From: CAYVTZ01 sp964454685
GTDB taxonomy: Bacteria > Bacillota > Clostridia > Christensenellales > Christensenellaceae
Reading direction: 5' to 3'
Assembly (NCBI GenBank): GCA_964454685.1
Contig: CAYVTZ010000018.1
Coordinates: forward strand, 1 to 54,641
DNA: 54,641 nucleotides
Below the pieces are notes generated by a model. The model saw only the letters and a program-made list of their open reading frames with translations, did no database searches and was not told the origin of the DNA. The position numbers and the translations under genes are program-made. Shown here in pieces: positions 40,776-50,344 of this stretch (position 1 is the stretch's first letter; the number at the start of each line of letters is the position of its first letter).

Positions 40776-42998
40776 TTGCAAAATTCAAATGTGCTGGTGA
40801 CGCGAAAGCGACTGCTGGCGATTTTACTACTATTACTAGGATTGATTGGCCTGCTCGGTGTTCGGGCAGGCTATTGGGGTATTTATAAGGGAGATTGGCT
40901 CGCGCGGCAGGCAGAGCAGCAGTGGACGACGGACATGGCAGTACAAGCGAAGCGCGGGTCTATTTTAGACCGCAATTTGAGTGTGCTGGCGCAAAGTGGC
41001 GGAGCGGACATGGTGGTGTTGCTGCCGGAGCGGATTGCCAAGGCGAAGAATGCGGACGCGGTGGCGGATCAACTTTCACAGATTTTGGAGCTGCCGCGCG
41101 ACGACGTTTATGCAAAGGCAACGAGCACCACACGCAAGGAGATATGGCTGAAACGACAGATTTCGCTGGAACAGGCGGAGCAGGTGGAACAGGCGGAGCT
41201 CAAAGGTGTGGAACTGCGGGACGATGTGCGCAGGTATTACCCCAACAACAGTTTTGCACAGCAGTTGATTGGCTACACGACAATCGATGGCGACGGGCAG
41301 ATGGGCATTGAAAAACGATACGACCGCATATTGGGCGGGCGGGAAGGCCGACGCGTTGCGGAGATCGCCAAGGACGGTGTAAGCGCGCCCAACGGACAAG
41401 AGATGCTGATTGCGAGCGAGGACGGGCAAAGCGTTGTGCTGGCGCTGGACTCGATTGTGCAGATGTATTTGGAAAATGCCTGTAAGGAACTTTACTCGGT
41501 TGCAGCAGCAGAGAGCGTACAGGGTGTTGTGATGGATGTGACAACGGGCGAAGTGCTTGCGATGAGCAATACGCCGGGCTTTGACCTCAACAATCCGCCG
41601 CGTTCGGATGGAGAAACACTGCTGAAGCTGTCCGTGAACAATGTGACGAGCTATGCGTATGAACCGGGCTCTATCTTCTCATACTTTGCAGTGGCAGCGG
41701 CGATGAATGAGGGCAAGGCTGCGGAAAACTTTGATTGTGCCGGATATTTGGTGTTTGACGGGGAGAAGATTTCCTGCACCAACATGCACGGGCCGGTGAC
41801 CTTCCACTCTGCGCTGGATGAGGGATGTACAAACTATGCGTCCGCAGGCGCGGTGAGCATTGGAAAAGACTCGTTTTACACTGCGATGCGAGGCTTTGGA
41901 TTTGGTGCTAAAACCGGCATTGATTTGGCAAACGAGAGCGAAGGCGATCTGCTGGCGGAAAAATATGCGCGGGAAATCGACATGGCGCGCATTGCTGCGG
42001 GCGGCATCGTGAAAACAACGCAGATGCAGCTGATTAATGCGGCAAGCTCGATTGCCAATGGAGGCACTTTATTTGTGCCCCGCGTGGTGCTGGGACTGAT
42101 GGACAAAGAAGGCAACATGACCGAAGCGTACGGCGCAATGGAGATTGGAAAGACGATGTCCGCGGAGAACGCGGCGAAGCTGCGCGAGGTGATGGAGCAA
42201 AATGTGGAGGTGGGCAAAGCCTCTGCGATGAAGATTGCAGGATATTCTGCGGGTGCGATGTACGGCAAGACGACCAAGTATACACAGGGCGCACCTGATG
42301 TAAATAAGGAAATCTCTATGATGATTGGATATGCGCCGGCAACAAACCCACGCTATATGGTGATGATTACGGCGAACGGCGTACAAAAATCGGATAAAAA
42401 CGATGTGCTGTGCGCGCCGTATGTCGGCAAGGTTTTGGCGGACACGCTGAAAACGGGCGGGGTGGTACCCGACCGCACAGAAGAGCAGCAACGTGAAACG
42501 GTTGCGGTGCCGAATGTGGCTGAAATGACGCTGGAGGAGGCGCAGTCAGCGCTGACTGCGGTGGGGCTGGAAGTGCATGCGGACGGCACGGGCACGGTGA
42601 CTTCTCAAATGCCGTCGGCAGGCGAGGAAGTGTATGTAGGCAGCAAAGTCAGCTTGAGCATGGACACCAAGGCAACATTGGAGTTGCCTGCGACAATGGT
42701 AGAAGTTCCGGACTTCACGGGCCTTACCTTGTTTGAAGCGCGCGACCTGGCGATTTCGAGAGGGCTGAAATTTACGGCAATCGGCACGGGCAAGGCGATC
42801 AGTCAGACGCCTTATGCGGGAATCCCCGCAGAGGAGGGCAGCACGGTGACGGTGACATTCCAACTGGATTTGAGTAACATGCAGTTTACGGAGCCGGAGC
42901 CGACGCCACAGCCGACGCAATCACCGGAGCCGACACCGTCGCCGCAGCCGAGCGTGACACCGTCATCGCAGCCGAGCGCAACACCGTCGCCGCAATAG
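40776..42998 (+). CDS. PBP2/SpoVD-like protein with PASTA domains and degenerate transpeptidase motifs
   Basis: A 740-aa class-B penicillin-binding-protein architecture: one N-terminal membrane helix (~14-36), PBP dimerization domain (~45-230), transpeptidase domain (~255-565), two PASTA domains (~580-630, ~645-705) and a Pro/Thr/Ser-rich tail. All three active-site motifs are altered. SxxK reads S299-I-F-S302, so the general-base Lys is gone; SxN reads C351-T-N353; KTG reads K498-T-T500. The fold markers around them (YEPGS, GFGAKTGIDL, MIGYAP) are intact, so it is not a random decay. The start is TTG 40776 with AGGAG 10 nt upstream; an earlier in-frame GTG at 40725 has no ribosome binding site. 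A structural or regulatory divisome role is inferred. Confidence 0.85.
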   Translation: MQNSNVLVTRKRLLAILLLLLGLIGLLGVRAGYWGIYKGDWLARQAEQQWTTDMAVQAKRGSILDRNLSVLAQSGGADMVVLLPERIAKAKNADAVADQLSQILELPRDDVYAKATSTTRKEIWLKRQISLEQAEQVEQAELKGVELRDDVRRYYPNNSFAQQLIGYTTIDGDGQMGIEKRYDRILGGREGRRVAEIAKDGVSAPNGQEMLIASEDGQSVVLALDSIVQMYLENACKELYSVAAAESVQGVVMDVTTGEVLAMSNTPGFDLNNPPRSDGETLLKLSVNNVTSYAYEPGSIFSYFAVAAAMNEGKAAENFDCAGYLVFDGEKISCTNMHGPVTFHSALDEGCTNYASAGAVSIGKDSFYTAMRGFGFGAKTGIDLANESEGDLLAEKYAREIDMARIAAGGIVKTTQMQLINAASSIANGGTLFVPRVVLGLMDKEGNMTEAYGAMEIGKTMSAENAAKLREVMEQNVEVGKASAMKIAGYSAGAMYGKTTKYTQGAPDVNKEISMMIGYAPATNPRYMVMITANGVQKSDKNDVLCAPYVGKVLADTLKTGGVVPDRTEEQQRETVAVPNVAEMTLEEAQSALTAVGLEVHADGTGTVTSQMPSAGEEVYVGSKVSLSMDTKATLELPATMVEVPDFTGLTLFEARDLAISRGLKFTAIGTGKAISQTPYAGIPAEEGSTVTVTFQLDLSNMQFTEPEPTPQPTQSPEPTPSPQPSVTPSSQPSATPSPQ

Positions 42999-43082
42999 GA
43001 CGCGGCGCAAGGACTGGAAGAATAGGTGTGGTAATCGCACACATGTTATGGTACAATACCAATTTGGAGACAGGAGAACGAA

Positions 43083-44531
43083 ATGAAACTTTATGAATTA
43101 TTTCATGGAATGCGCTGCTCGGTGCAGGGCGACGACGAAGTCGTAATCCGTGACTTGCAATATGACTCCCGCACGGTACGCCGAGGCGACTTGTTTTTTT
43201 GTATCTCCGGATTTCAAGAGGATGGGCATCGTTTTGCGATGGACGCGGTGCAAAACGGCGCGGTGGCAATCGTGGTAACGGAGCCGCAGGTGGGGCTCCC
43301 TGTGACGCAGGTGGTGGTGCCGGACAGCCGCGAGGCAATGGCGGTCTGTGCCTGCCGCTTTTTTGGTTTTCCTGCGCGGCGCTTGCAAATGGTAGGCGTG
43401 ACAGGCACCAACGGGAAAACGACGACGACCTATATGATGAAATCCATCATGGAAAAGGCGGGGAAAAAGGTTGGGCTGATTGGCACAATCGTGAACATGA
43501 TCGGTGATCGAAACATTCATACCGAGCGCACCACGCCTGAGGCCATTGACTTGCAACGACTTCTAAAATACATGGTGGAGCAGGGCTGTGATGCTTGCGT
43601 GATGGAGGTTTCTTCGCATGCGCTCGCCTTAAAACGTGTGCACGGCATCCGGTTTGACGTGGGTATCTTCACCAATCAGACGCAGGATCATCTGGACTTT
43701 CATCATACCTGGGATGAATATGTAAAAGCGAAAAGCGTACTGTTTAGCCAGTCTAAGATTTCTGTAATCAACATTGATGACGACAGCGCGGCGAACATGA
43801 TCGGCGCGGCGATGAGCGAGGTTATCACCTTCAGCGTGACGCAGCCTGCGATGGTAACACCGCAGGATATTCGCGCAACCGAGAGCGTTACAATATTTGA
43901 TGTAGAACTGCGCGCACAGACGCTGCGTGTGGAGGTGCCGATTCCGGGGATGTTTACCGTATATAATGCGCTTGGAGCAGTGGCGGCGGCATCTGCGCTG
44001 GACATCATTCCGCTGTACATTGAGCAAGGATTGAAGGAGATGCAACCGGTGGCGGGACGCTTTGAGCCGTTGCCTACGCACGGAAAGAATTTTTCGATTA
44101 TATTGGATTATTCGCACACGCCGGACAGCCTGGAGAATGCACTAAATACAGTACGGCAGTTTGCGCGAGGCAGAGTGGTGACCATTTTTGGATGCGGCGG
44201 CAACCGCGACGCGATCAAACGTCCGGTGATGGGGCGCATAGCCGGGGAATTGTCTGACTACACCATCATTACGTCCGATAATCCGCGCTACGAAAATCCG
44301 CTGGACATTATGGCGGAGATTGAAGCGGGGATCGCGCCGACGGGTGCATATTATATTTGTATTGAAAGCAGGAGAGACGCGATTGCTTACGCAATGGCGC
44401 ATGCACGCGCCGGAGATGTGATTTTGCTGGCGGGCAAAGGACATGAGGACTATCAGGAAGTGCGGGGGAAGAAATATCCCTTTGATGAGAAGATCGTAGT
44501 AGAAGAGTTATTTGAGGAATTATTTTCCTGA
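43083..44531 (+). CDS. murE: UDP-MurNAc-tripeptide synthetase (meso-diaminopimelate ligase)
   Basis: MurE adds the third amino acid to UDP-MurNAc-L-Ala-D-Glu in the cytoplasm. The 482-aa sequence has the ATP-binding GVTGTNGKTTTTYM (~104-117), TTPEAIDLQ, VMEVSSHALAL and a C-terminal DNPRYENP; DNPR is the signature of meso-diaminopimelate-adding enzymes. AGGAGAACGAA precedes the ATG. A TACAAT about 30 nt upstream could be a secondary promoter -10. The murF gene that usually follows is absent. Confidence 0.97.
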   Translation: MKLYELFHGMRCSVQGDDEVVIRDLQYDSRTVRRGDLFFCISGFQEDGHRFAMDAVQNGAVAIVVTEPQVGLPVTQVVVPDSREAMAVCACRFFGFPARRLQMVGVTGTNGKTTTTYMMKSIMEKAGKKVGLIGTIVNMIGDRNIHTERTTPEAIDLQRLLKYMVEQGCDACVMEVSSHALALKRVHGIRFDVGIFTNQTQDHLDFHHTWDEYVKAKSVLFSQSKISVINIDDDSAANMIGAAMSEVITFSVTQPAMVTPQDIRATESVTIFDVELRAQTLRVEVPIPGMFTVYNALGAVAAASALDIIPLYIEQGLKEMQPVAGRFEPLPTHGKNFSIILDYSHTPDSLENALNTVRQFARGRVVTIFGCGGNRDAIKRPVMGRIAGELSDYTIITSDNPRYENPLDIMAEIEAGIAPTGAYYICIESRRDAIAYAMAHARAGDVILLAGKGHEDYQEVRGKKYPFDEKIVVEELFEELFS

Positions 44532-44588
44532 AAACATAGCATCCGCAGGAAGAAGCGGGTGCGGGACATCATGTAAGGTAGGAACTAT

Positions 44589-45566
44589 ATGGACATTCTG
44601 ATTCGGATTTGCTTTGCGGTAGTGGTATCTTTTTTGATTTCTTTTATTGCCGCAAAAGTGATCATACCATTATTGCGGAAGGCCAAGGCCGGGCAGCACG
44701 TGCGTGACGACGGACCGCAATCGCATTTGGTAAAGGAAGGCACACCCACAATGGGCGGCTTGATTATGCTGGTGGGCATCGTGGTCACGACGCTGATTTT
44801 TTCGGGGTTTGACCGCATTGCGATATTCTGCGTGGTGACGGTGCTGGCTTTTGCGTTGATCGGGTTCATTGACGATGCGCTGAAACTGTTTAAAAAACGT
44901 TCGCTGGGACTGCGCGCATGGCAAAAGATCGTCATGCAGTTTGCGTTTGCGGCGGCGGTTGCGCTGGTGGCATATTATGTGCTGGGCATTGACACGCTGC
45001 TGATTCCGGGCATGATTGGCGCGGTGGGGCAAACGGTCAGCATGGGTTGGGGATTTATCCCTTTTACGATGTTTGTGATCATTGCGATGGTGAACAGCGT
45101 GAACCTGACAGACGGCTTAGACGGCCTGGCAACCGGCATTACGACCATCAACACCGTGACGATACTGGTGTTGATGTTTGTGGTGGGTGTGAACAATGCG
45201 GCATTTCCGTTTGTGGCATCCGTGGCGGGCGCTTGCATCGCATTCTTGTTTTTTAACGCGCATCCGGCGCAGGTCTTTATGGGCGACACCGGCTCCTTTG
45301 CTTTGGGCGCGGCATTATGCGCAATGACCATTGTGACCGGATTACAGCTTTATCTGCCTATTATGGGTTTGATGTTCGTACTTTCTTCCATTTCGGTGAT
45401 CATTCAGGTGGGGTCTTACAAGCTGCGCAAAAAGCGTGTGTTTAAGATGGCGCCGCTGCATCATCATTTTGAACTGGCCGGGAATCCTGAAACGCGCGTG
45501 GTGAGCGGATATATGATCATAACAATGATACTCAGCACGATTTGCGTATTGTTGAGCGCAATGTGA
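44589..45566 (+). CDS. mraY: Phospho-MurNAc-pentapeptide transferase
   Basis: MraY joins phospho-MurNAc-pentapeptide to undecaprenyl phosphate to form lipid I at the membrane. The 325-aa sequence is polytopic (about ten helices) with GTPTMGGL (~52-59), FIDDALKLFKKRSLGL (~97-112, the DD pair), NSVNLTDGLDGLATG (~172-186) and MAPLHHHFELAG (the HHH motif, ~285-296). GTAAGGTAGG precedes the ATG. Confidence 0.97.
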   Translation: MDILIRICFAVVVSFLISFIAAKVIIPLLRKAKAGQHVRDDGPQSHLVKEGTPTMGGLIMLVGIVVTTLIFSGFDRIAIFCVVTVLAFALIGFIDDALKLFKKRSLGLRAWQKIVMQFAFAAAVALVAYYVLGIDTLLIPGMIGAVGQTVSMGWGFIPFTMFVIIAMVNSVNLTDGLDGLATGITTINTVTILVLMFVVGVNNAAFPFVASVAGACIAFLFFNAHPAQVFMGDTGSFALGAALCAMTIVTGLQLYLPIMGLMFVLSSISVIIQVGSYKLRKKRVFKMAPLHHHFELAGNPETRVVSGYMIITMILSTICVLLSAM

Positions 45567-45586
45567 GCGGCAAGGAAAGGACTTTC

Positions 45587-46945
45587 ATGGACTATCAAGG
45601 AAAAAATGTCTTGGTTGTAGGCATGGCGCGCAGTGGCGTGGCGGCGGCAAAGCTGCTGGCGTCGATGGGAGCGCATGTTTTTCTATATGACAAAAAAACA
45701 CGGGAACAGTTACCTGCGGGGTGCCTGGATGCTCTGGAGGGGCTGCCTTTCACGGATCGTTTGGGCAGTGAGCCGCTGGAATATATCGGGGAAATGGACT
45801 GTTTGGTTTTAAGCCCCGGCGTTCCGCTGTCGCTGCCTTTTTTGCGTAAAGCAGAGGAACTGGGGAAAGTTGTGATCTCTGAGATCGAATTGGGATTTCA
45901 GTGCGCACAGGCGGACTTTGTGTGCATTACGGGAACCAACGGCAAGACCACAACTACGGCATTGACGGGTCAGATTTTTAAAGACGCCGGATATCATACC
46001 TTTGTACTGGGAAACATTGGCATACCCATCACGCAGGAAGCGCCGTCAACCAAGCCGGGGGATGTGATCGTGGCGGAAACTGCTGCCTTGCAGCTGGACA
46101 CCATCGACACCTATCGACCCAAGTGCAGCGCAATCCTGAATTTTACAGAAGATCATCTGGACCGTTACCACACGATGGAAAACTATATTGCCGCCAAAAA
46201 GCGGATTTTTGAGAATCAGACGGCGGACGATTTTTGCATCCTCAACTACGATAACGATTTGGTGCGCGCCGTAGCAAGCGAAGTGCGGGCGCAGATTTTG
46301 TGGTTCAGCACACAGGTGGTGCTGGAAGAGGGTGCGTTTGTGGAGGATGGAAACATCGTTTTTTGCCATGCGGGGCGCAAGCAAGTCGTACTGCCTGAAC
46401 AGGAGGTACGCATTCCCGGACGGCACAACTTAGAAAATGCGTTGGCTGCGACAGCACTGGCTGCCGTATATGGTGTGCCGATCTGTGGCATCGCACAGAC
46501 GCTGCGCGCGTTTCCAGGGGTGGAACACCGCATTGAATTTGTGCGGGAAGTGAACGGTGTTACATTCATCAACGATTCCAAAGGCACGAACCCCGATGCG
46601 ACGCAGAACGCGATTCGCGCGATGCAATCGCCGACCGTGCTTATTTTGGGCGGATATGACAAGAAAAGTGATTTTAGACCGCTGTTTGACTGCTTTGACG
46701 GTAAGGTGTGCGGTGTGGTAGTGCTGGGCGCTACGACGGAGCAGATTTTGCAGACGGCGGAAGAATGCGGCTTTCACGCGACGCAGAGAGCCGATACGCT
46801 GCAAGACGCTGTGCGCCTTGCTTATGCGCAAGCGCCCAAGGGTGGAACGGTACTGCTTTCGCCGGCGTGTGCAAGCTGGGACATGTTCCGCGACTTTGAA
46901 CAACGCGGGGAAATGTTCAAAGAGATTGTGAAGGGATTGAACTGA
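45587..46945 (+). CDS. murD: UDP-MurNAc-L-alanine:D-glutamate ligase
   Basis: MurD adds D-Glu to UDP-MurNAc-L-Ala. The 452-aa sequence has the N-terminal Rossmann NVLVVGMARSGVAAAKLL, ATP-binding ITGTNGKTTTTALTG (~113-127), LNFTEDHLDRYHTMENY and NDSKGTNPDAT. ATG 45587 lies 20 nt after the mraY stop with AAAGGA upstream; the longer frame overlapping mraY lacks similarity. It is followed almost directly by ftsW. Confidence 0.96.
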   Translation: MDYQGKNVLVVGMARSGVAAAKLLASMGAHVFLYDKKTREQLPAGCLDALEGLPFTDRLGSEPLEYIGEMDCLVLSPGVPLSLPFLRKAEELGKVVISEIELGFQCAQADFVCITGTNGKTTTTALTGQIFKDAGYHTFVLGNIGIPITQEAPSTKPGDVIVAETAALQLDTIDTYRPKCSAILNFTEDHLDRYHTMENYIAAKKRIFENQTADDFCILNYDNDLVRAVASEVRAQILWFSTQVVLEEGAFVEDGNIVFCHAGRKQVVLPEQEVRIPGRHNLENALAATALAAVYGVPICGIAQTLRAFPGVEHRIEFVREVNGVTFINDSKGTNPDATQNAIRAMQSPTVLILGGYDKKSDFRPLFDCFDGKVCGVVVLGATTEQILQTAEECGFHATQRADTLQDAVRLAYAQAPKGGTVLLSPACASWDMFRDFEQRGEMFKEIVKGLN

Positions 46946-46948
46946 TTG

Positions 46949-48112
46949 ATGCGCAAGGGTACGATCGATTTTACATTACTTATTGTGACGATCATACTGG
47001 TAGCCTATGGGCTGCTGATGGTTTTGAGCGCCAGTTATTATATGTGTCAAGGTTCGCACTGGTACGACTTTGACGGGCTTTGGATGTTTAAAAAACAGTT
47101 GGGCGGCGCGGCGCTGGGCGCGGTGGCGATGATTGTATTTTCGCTGATCAATTACCGCATTTGGATCAAGCTGAAATATGTGTTTATGATTATTGCGGTG
47201 GCATTTTTGGTATTGGTACTGATTCCCGGTGTGGGAACGGAGCTGGGTGGTTCGACGCGCTGGGTGCGTGTATTTGGCGTTAGCGTGCAGCCTTCGGAAA
47301 TTGCGAAGTTCGCTTTGATTATTTATCTTTCGTCTGTGATTTATGTGAATCGAAACCGGATGAGTTCTTTCCGGTATGGTATTTTTCCGGCTTTGCTGGG
47401 ATTGCTGCCGTTGTGCGCGCTGCTTTTTTTGCAGCCCAATGCTTCTGCGGCAATCGTGTTATGCGTGATGACCTTCATTATGATTTTTGTGGGAGGCGCG
47501 AGCTGGAAGCAGCTGTTGTTGATTGCGGTGACGGGCATTGTGATCGGCGCTGTTTTGGTGTTGTCGGAGCAATATCGAATGCGGCGTGTGCTTTCGTTTA
47601 TGGATCCGTGGCAAGACCCGACGGGGGACGGCTATCAAGTGATACAATCTTTATATGCGATTGGTTCGGGCGGGCTGTTTGGCGTGGGGCTTGGCAACGG
47701 TACACAAAAGTTGCTGTGGCTGCCTTTCGGTGAGTCGGACTTCATTTTTGCTGTGATTGCGGAGGAATTGGGCGTGCTTGGTGTGGCGCTGCTATTGATT
47801 TTGTTTGCGGTGCTGATTTATCGCGGCATCAAAATTGCCGCCATTGCCCCGGATTTGTTTGGAACGATGCTGGCGACGGGAATCACGCTGGTAATCGCGC
47901 TGCAAGTGGTGATCAATATTGCGGTTGCTACAAGCTCGATGCCGCCCACGGGGGTGTCGCTGCCCTTCATTAGTAATGGCTCGACTTCACTGGTGATTAT
48001 GATGGCGATGGTGGGCATTTTGTTCAACATCTCAAGGCAGGCGCGCAAGGCGATTCGTGCGATTCCGGTGCGCGTACAGGAGAACATGGAGGAGCCGTTG
48101 TATGAGCAGTAA
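46949..48112 (+). CDS. ftsW: SEDS-family glycosyltransferase FtsW
   Basis: A 387-aa, roughly ten-helix SEDS protein that polymerises lipid II into glycan at the septum. It has YGLLMVLSASYYM at the first helix, LGGSTRWV, VQPSEIAKFALIIYLS, the LPFGESDFIFAVIAEELG region with the conserved catalytic Asp, and PPTGVSLPFISNGSTSL, where the usual YGG reads SNG. ATG 46949 is one codon after an in-frame TTG. Assigned FtsW and not RodA by its dcw location. SEDS enzymes need a class-B PBP partner; the one encoded here looks catalytically dead. Confidence 0.93.
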   Translation: MRKGTIDFTLLIVTIILVAYGLLMVLSASYYMCQGSHWYDFDGLWMFKKQLGGAALGAVAMIVFSLINYRIWIKLKYVFMIIAVAFLVLVLIPGVGTELGGSTRWVRVFGVSVQPSEIAKFALIIYLSSVIYVNRNRMSSFRYGIFPALLGLLPLCALLFLQPNASAAIVLCVMTFIMIFVGGASWKQLLLIAVTGIVIGAVLVLSEQYRMRRVLSFMDPWQDPTGDGYQVIQSLYAIGSGGLFGVGLGNGTQKLLWLPFGESDFIFAVIAEELGVLGVALLLILFAVLIYRGIKIAAIAPDLFGTMLATGITLVIALQVVINIAVATSSMPPTGVSLPFISNGSTSLVIMMAMVGILFNISRQARKAIRAIPVRVQENMEEPLYEQ

Positions 48113-48965
48113 GCGACGCGTAAACCCGCGGCGGGTTTTGGGCACCATACTGGTCGTGCTGCTGCTGGTGGGACTGGCGTACTTCGGGGTGGTATATTTC
48201 CGCGTGGATAAGGTGGAGATACACGGCAACAACTTGATCGACAATGCGACGCTGACCAAACTGGTCGATCTGCAACCGGGGCAACACATGCTGTTGGTGA
48301 GCACCAAGACAATCGAAAAGAACCTGGAACGCAATCCTATGGTGGAGGTGACGGAGATCAAAAAAGTGTTGCCGTCCACCATTGTGGTCAACATGCGCGA
48401 ACGCACACCCTGCGCGTCGATTGCATACGGAACGCAATATGTGCAGGTGGACGACAAATCCATTGTACTGGCACCGCCGACCGGCGCGGCAAGCGGCGCT
48501 TTCCCTGTGTTTAAAGGCATGGAACCCAAGGCGGCGAGCGAGGGGCAAGTGATTGAATTGCAGAACCCGTACAAGATGATTGTGTTTGAGGACGTTTCCG
48601 GCGCGCTGGAAAGCAACGGGTTGCTTTCTGAAATTACCATGGTGGACTTGACGGACGCAAACAATATACGAATGCAGAGCAAAATGGGCGTGGACATCAA
48701 GTTTGGACAATCGGACAAGGCGGCGGACAAAGCGGCATGGATTGCAGGGATGCTGCCTATGCTGCAATCGGAGGGAAAGACGGCGGGAACGCTGGATGTT
48801 TCGACCGGCACCTCTGCAACCTTTAAACCGGCTGGCGGCGTTGCACCGCCTCAGCAAACAACACAAGACCCCGCACAGCCAAGCGAAGAACCGACCGAGC
48901 AGCCGAGCCAAACGCCAACGGAGGAGCCAACGCAAGAACCCCCGGAACCCGGTGCGGAGCCGTGA
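48102..48965 (+). CDS. ftsQ: FtsQ/DivIB-type cell-division protein
   Basis: A 287-aa bitopic protein: short basic cytoplasmic end (KRRVNPRR), one membrane helix (~12-30), then a POTRA domain (~33-105; FRVDKVEIHGNNLIDNATLTK in family form) and an FtsQ domain. The last ~45 residues are rich in Pro, Thr, Glu and Gln. It overlaps the ftsW end by 11 nt, with GGAGG within ftsW serving as its ribosome binding site. It is expected to link early and late divisome proteins. The murG and murC genes often found between ftsW and ftsQ are absent. Confidence 0.9.
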   Translation: MSSKRRVNPRRVLGTILVVLLLVGLAYFGVVYFRVDKVEIHGNNLIDNATLTKLVDLQPGQHMLLVSTKTIEKNLERNPMVEVTEIKKVLPSTIVVNMRERTPCASIAYGTQYVQVDDKSIVLAPPTGAASGAFPVFKGMEPKAASEGQVIELQNPYKMIVFEDVSGALESNGLLSEITMVDLTDANNIRMQSKMGVDIKFGQSDKAADKAAWIAGMLPMLQSEGKTAGTLDVSTGTSATFKPAGGVAPPQQTTQDPAQPSEEPTEQPSQTPTEEPTQEPPEPGAEP

Positions 48966-49091
48966 TGTGTTTTTAGCGTGCGCAAAGCAACGGAAAGAAG
49001 AAGCTGAATATTAACAAAATGAAACATTTTTCTTGTTTTCAAAGAAAAAGGCTTTTGTTTTGGGAAAAACTGTGATATGATATTGCAATAG

Positions 49092-49107
49092 TGGTTACTT
49101 GTAACCA
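49092..49107. promoter_or_regulatory. Perfect palindrome upstream of ftsA, possible operator
   Basis: TGGTTAC-TT-GTAACCA is a perfect 16-bp inverted repeat. It lies just downstream of -10-like sequence (TATGAT/TGATAT around 49075-49082, with TTGTTT near 49055) and 25 bp before the ftsA ATG. It could bind a dimeric regulator that controls ftsA-ftsZ separately from the rest of the cluster. Confidence 0.5.
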
Positions 49108-49131
49108 TTTATTTTGGATGAGGAATGTTGG

Positions 49132-50298
49132 ATGAAAGACGTAAAAGCGGTCATTGAATTTGGCACATCAAAGATCTCGTGCATCGTTGCAGAGGGCAAA
49201 CAACGCAACAATGTCGAGGTTTTGGGATATGCGCAATCGCCGTACGCCGGAATCAAAAATGCGAATTGGGTCGAGCCGAAGGAAGTGGTTGCCGCGATTG
49301 AACAGGCGGTGGATTCTGCGGAACGGCAGATTGGATCACGCATCCGCAAGGTGGATGTAGGCATCCCCGGTGCTTTTTTGCAAACAGAGTATGAGAAGAT
49401 TCAAATACAGGTAAACGGTCATGTGGAAGATGCGGACATCGACAGACTGATGGATCGCGCACGTGAGTTTGAACTTTCAGAAGATTTGGAACTGGTGCAC
49501 GAGTGGCCAGCATGGTTTATGCTGGATGATGAAAATATCTATTTAGATCCTTATAATGTTTCTACCACGCGTTTGCGCGGCTGTGTGGTGCACACGCTTG
49601 CAAACCGTTATTTTTTGGACGACGTGAGCGAGCTGCTGCGGCATATTGGAATTGGCGTAAACAGCTTTATTCCGGAACCCATTGCGCAGGCGCTATATCT
49701 GCTGCCGCAGGACAAGCGTGATGAAACGGCTGTGCTGGTGGACATTGGATATTATAGTACGAATATTTCTGTGGTCTATGGGGATTCGATTCTGTTTTTT
49801 GACGTGATCCCGATGGGCGGCGGGCATATTACCAACGACATTGCGTATGCGATGAAGGTGGATTTTGAGACGGCGGAGCAGCTAAAGCGCCGCTATACAT
49901 TTGGCTTGAGTGACAACAGCACGATCACGCAGATGTTTACCAAGGCAACGGATGGGAAACTGAAAAAATTCCCTTACGACTTGCTGAAGGAGATCATAGA
50001 CTCGCGCGTGGAACACATTATATTAAGTGTTTGTAAGGTGCTTTCACAGGTGGAGGCGCGCCTTGGAAAAAAGGTGAGCTTGTATATGACCGGTGGCGGC
50101 ATTTTATTTATGAAAGGCATGGACAGCTATTTCCGTACGATTGCGGGAAGAATGCCCAGCGTGGTCAAGGTTGCCTCGGTGCGTCTGGCGGAGCCGGATG
50201 CGCACGCGGCTTTTGCGCTTGCGCTTTATGCTTGTGACGGTTACGTTCAGAGCATGCCACCTGAAAAACAAGGCTTTTTCGGGAAATTGCTTGGATAG
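49132..50298 (+). CDS. ftsA: FtsA-like actin-fold division protein
   Basis: FtsA tethers FtsZ to the membrane. The 388-aa sequence opens VKAVIEFGTSKISCIVAEG (phosphate-1 motif), contains an SHS2-like 1C domain (~80-160), AVLVDIGYYSTNISVVYGD (phosphate-2, ~205-223) and YMTGGGILFMKGMDSYF (adenosine motif), and ends in QGFFGKLLG, a short amphipathic membrane-targeting helix. It is somewhat shorter than typical FtsA (~410-430 aa) and diverged. ATG 49132 has GAGGA at good spacing. It lies 46 nt before ftsZ. Confidence 0.9.
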   Translation: MKDVKAVIEFGTSKISCIVAEGKQRNNVEVLGYAQSPYAGIKNANWVEPKEVVAAIEQAVDSAERQIGSRIRKVDVGIPGAFLQTEYEKIQIQVNGHVEDADIDRLMDRAREFELSEDLELVHEWPAWFMLDDENIYLDPYNVSTTRLRGCVVHTLANRYFLDDVSELLRHIGIGVNSFIPEPIAQALYLLPQDKRDETAVLVDIGYYSTNISVVYGDSILFFDVIPMGGGHITNDIAYAMKVDFETAEQLKRRYTFGLSDNSTITQMFTKATDGKLKKFPYDLLKEIIDSRVEHIILSVCKVLSQVEARLGKKVSLYMTGGGILFMKGMDSYFRTIAGRMPSVVKVASVRLAEPDAHAAFALALYACDGYVQSMPPEKQGFFGKLLG

Positions 50299-50344
50299 AC
50301 TTTGGATATTAATGAGGGATCACAAACCCCAAGGAGGAAGATAA

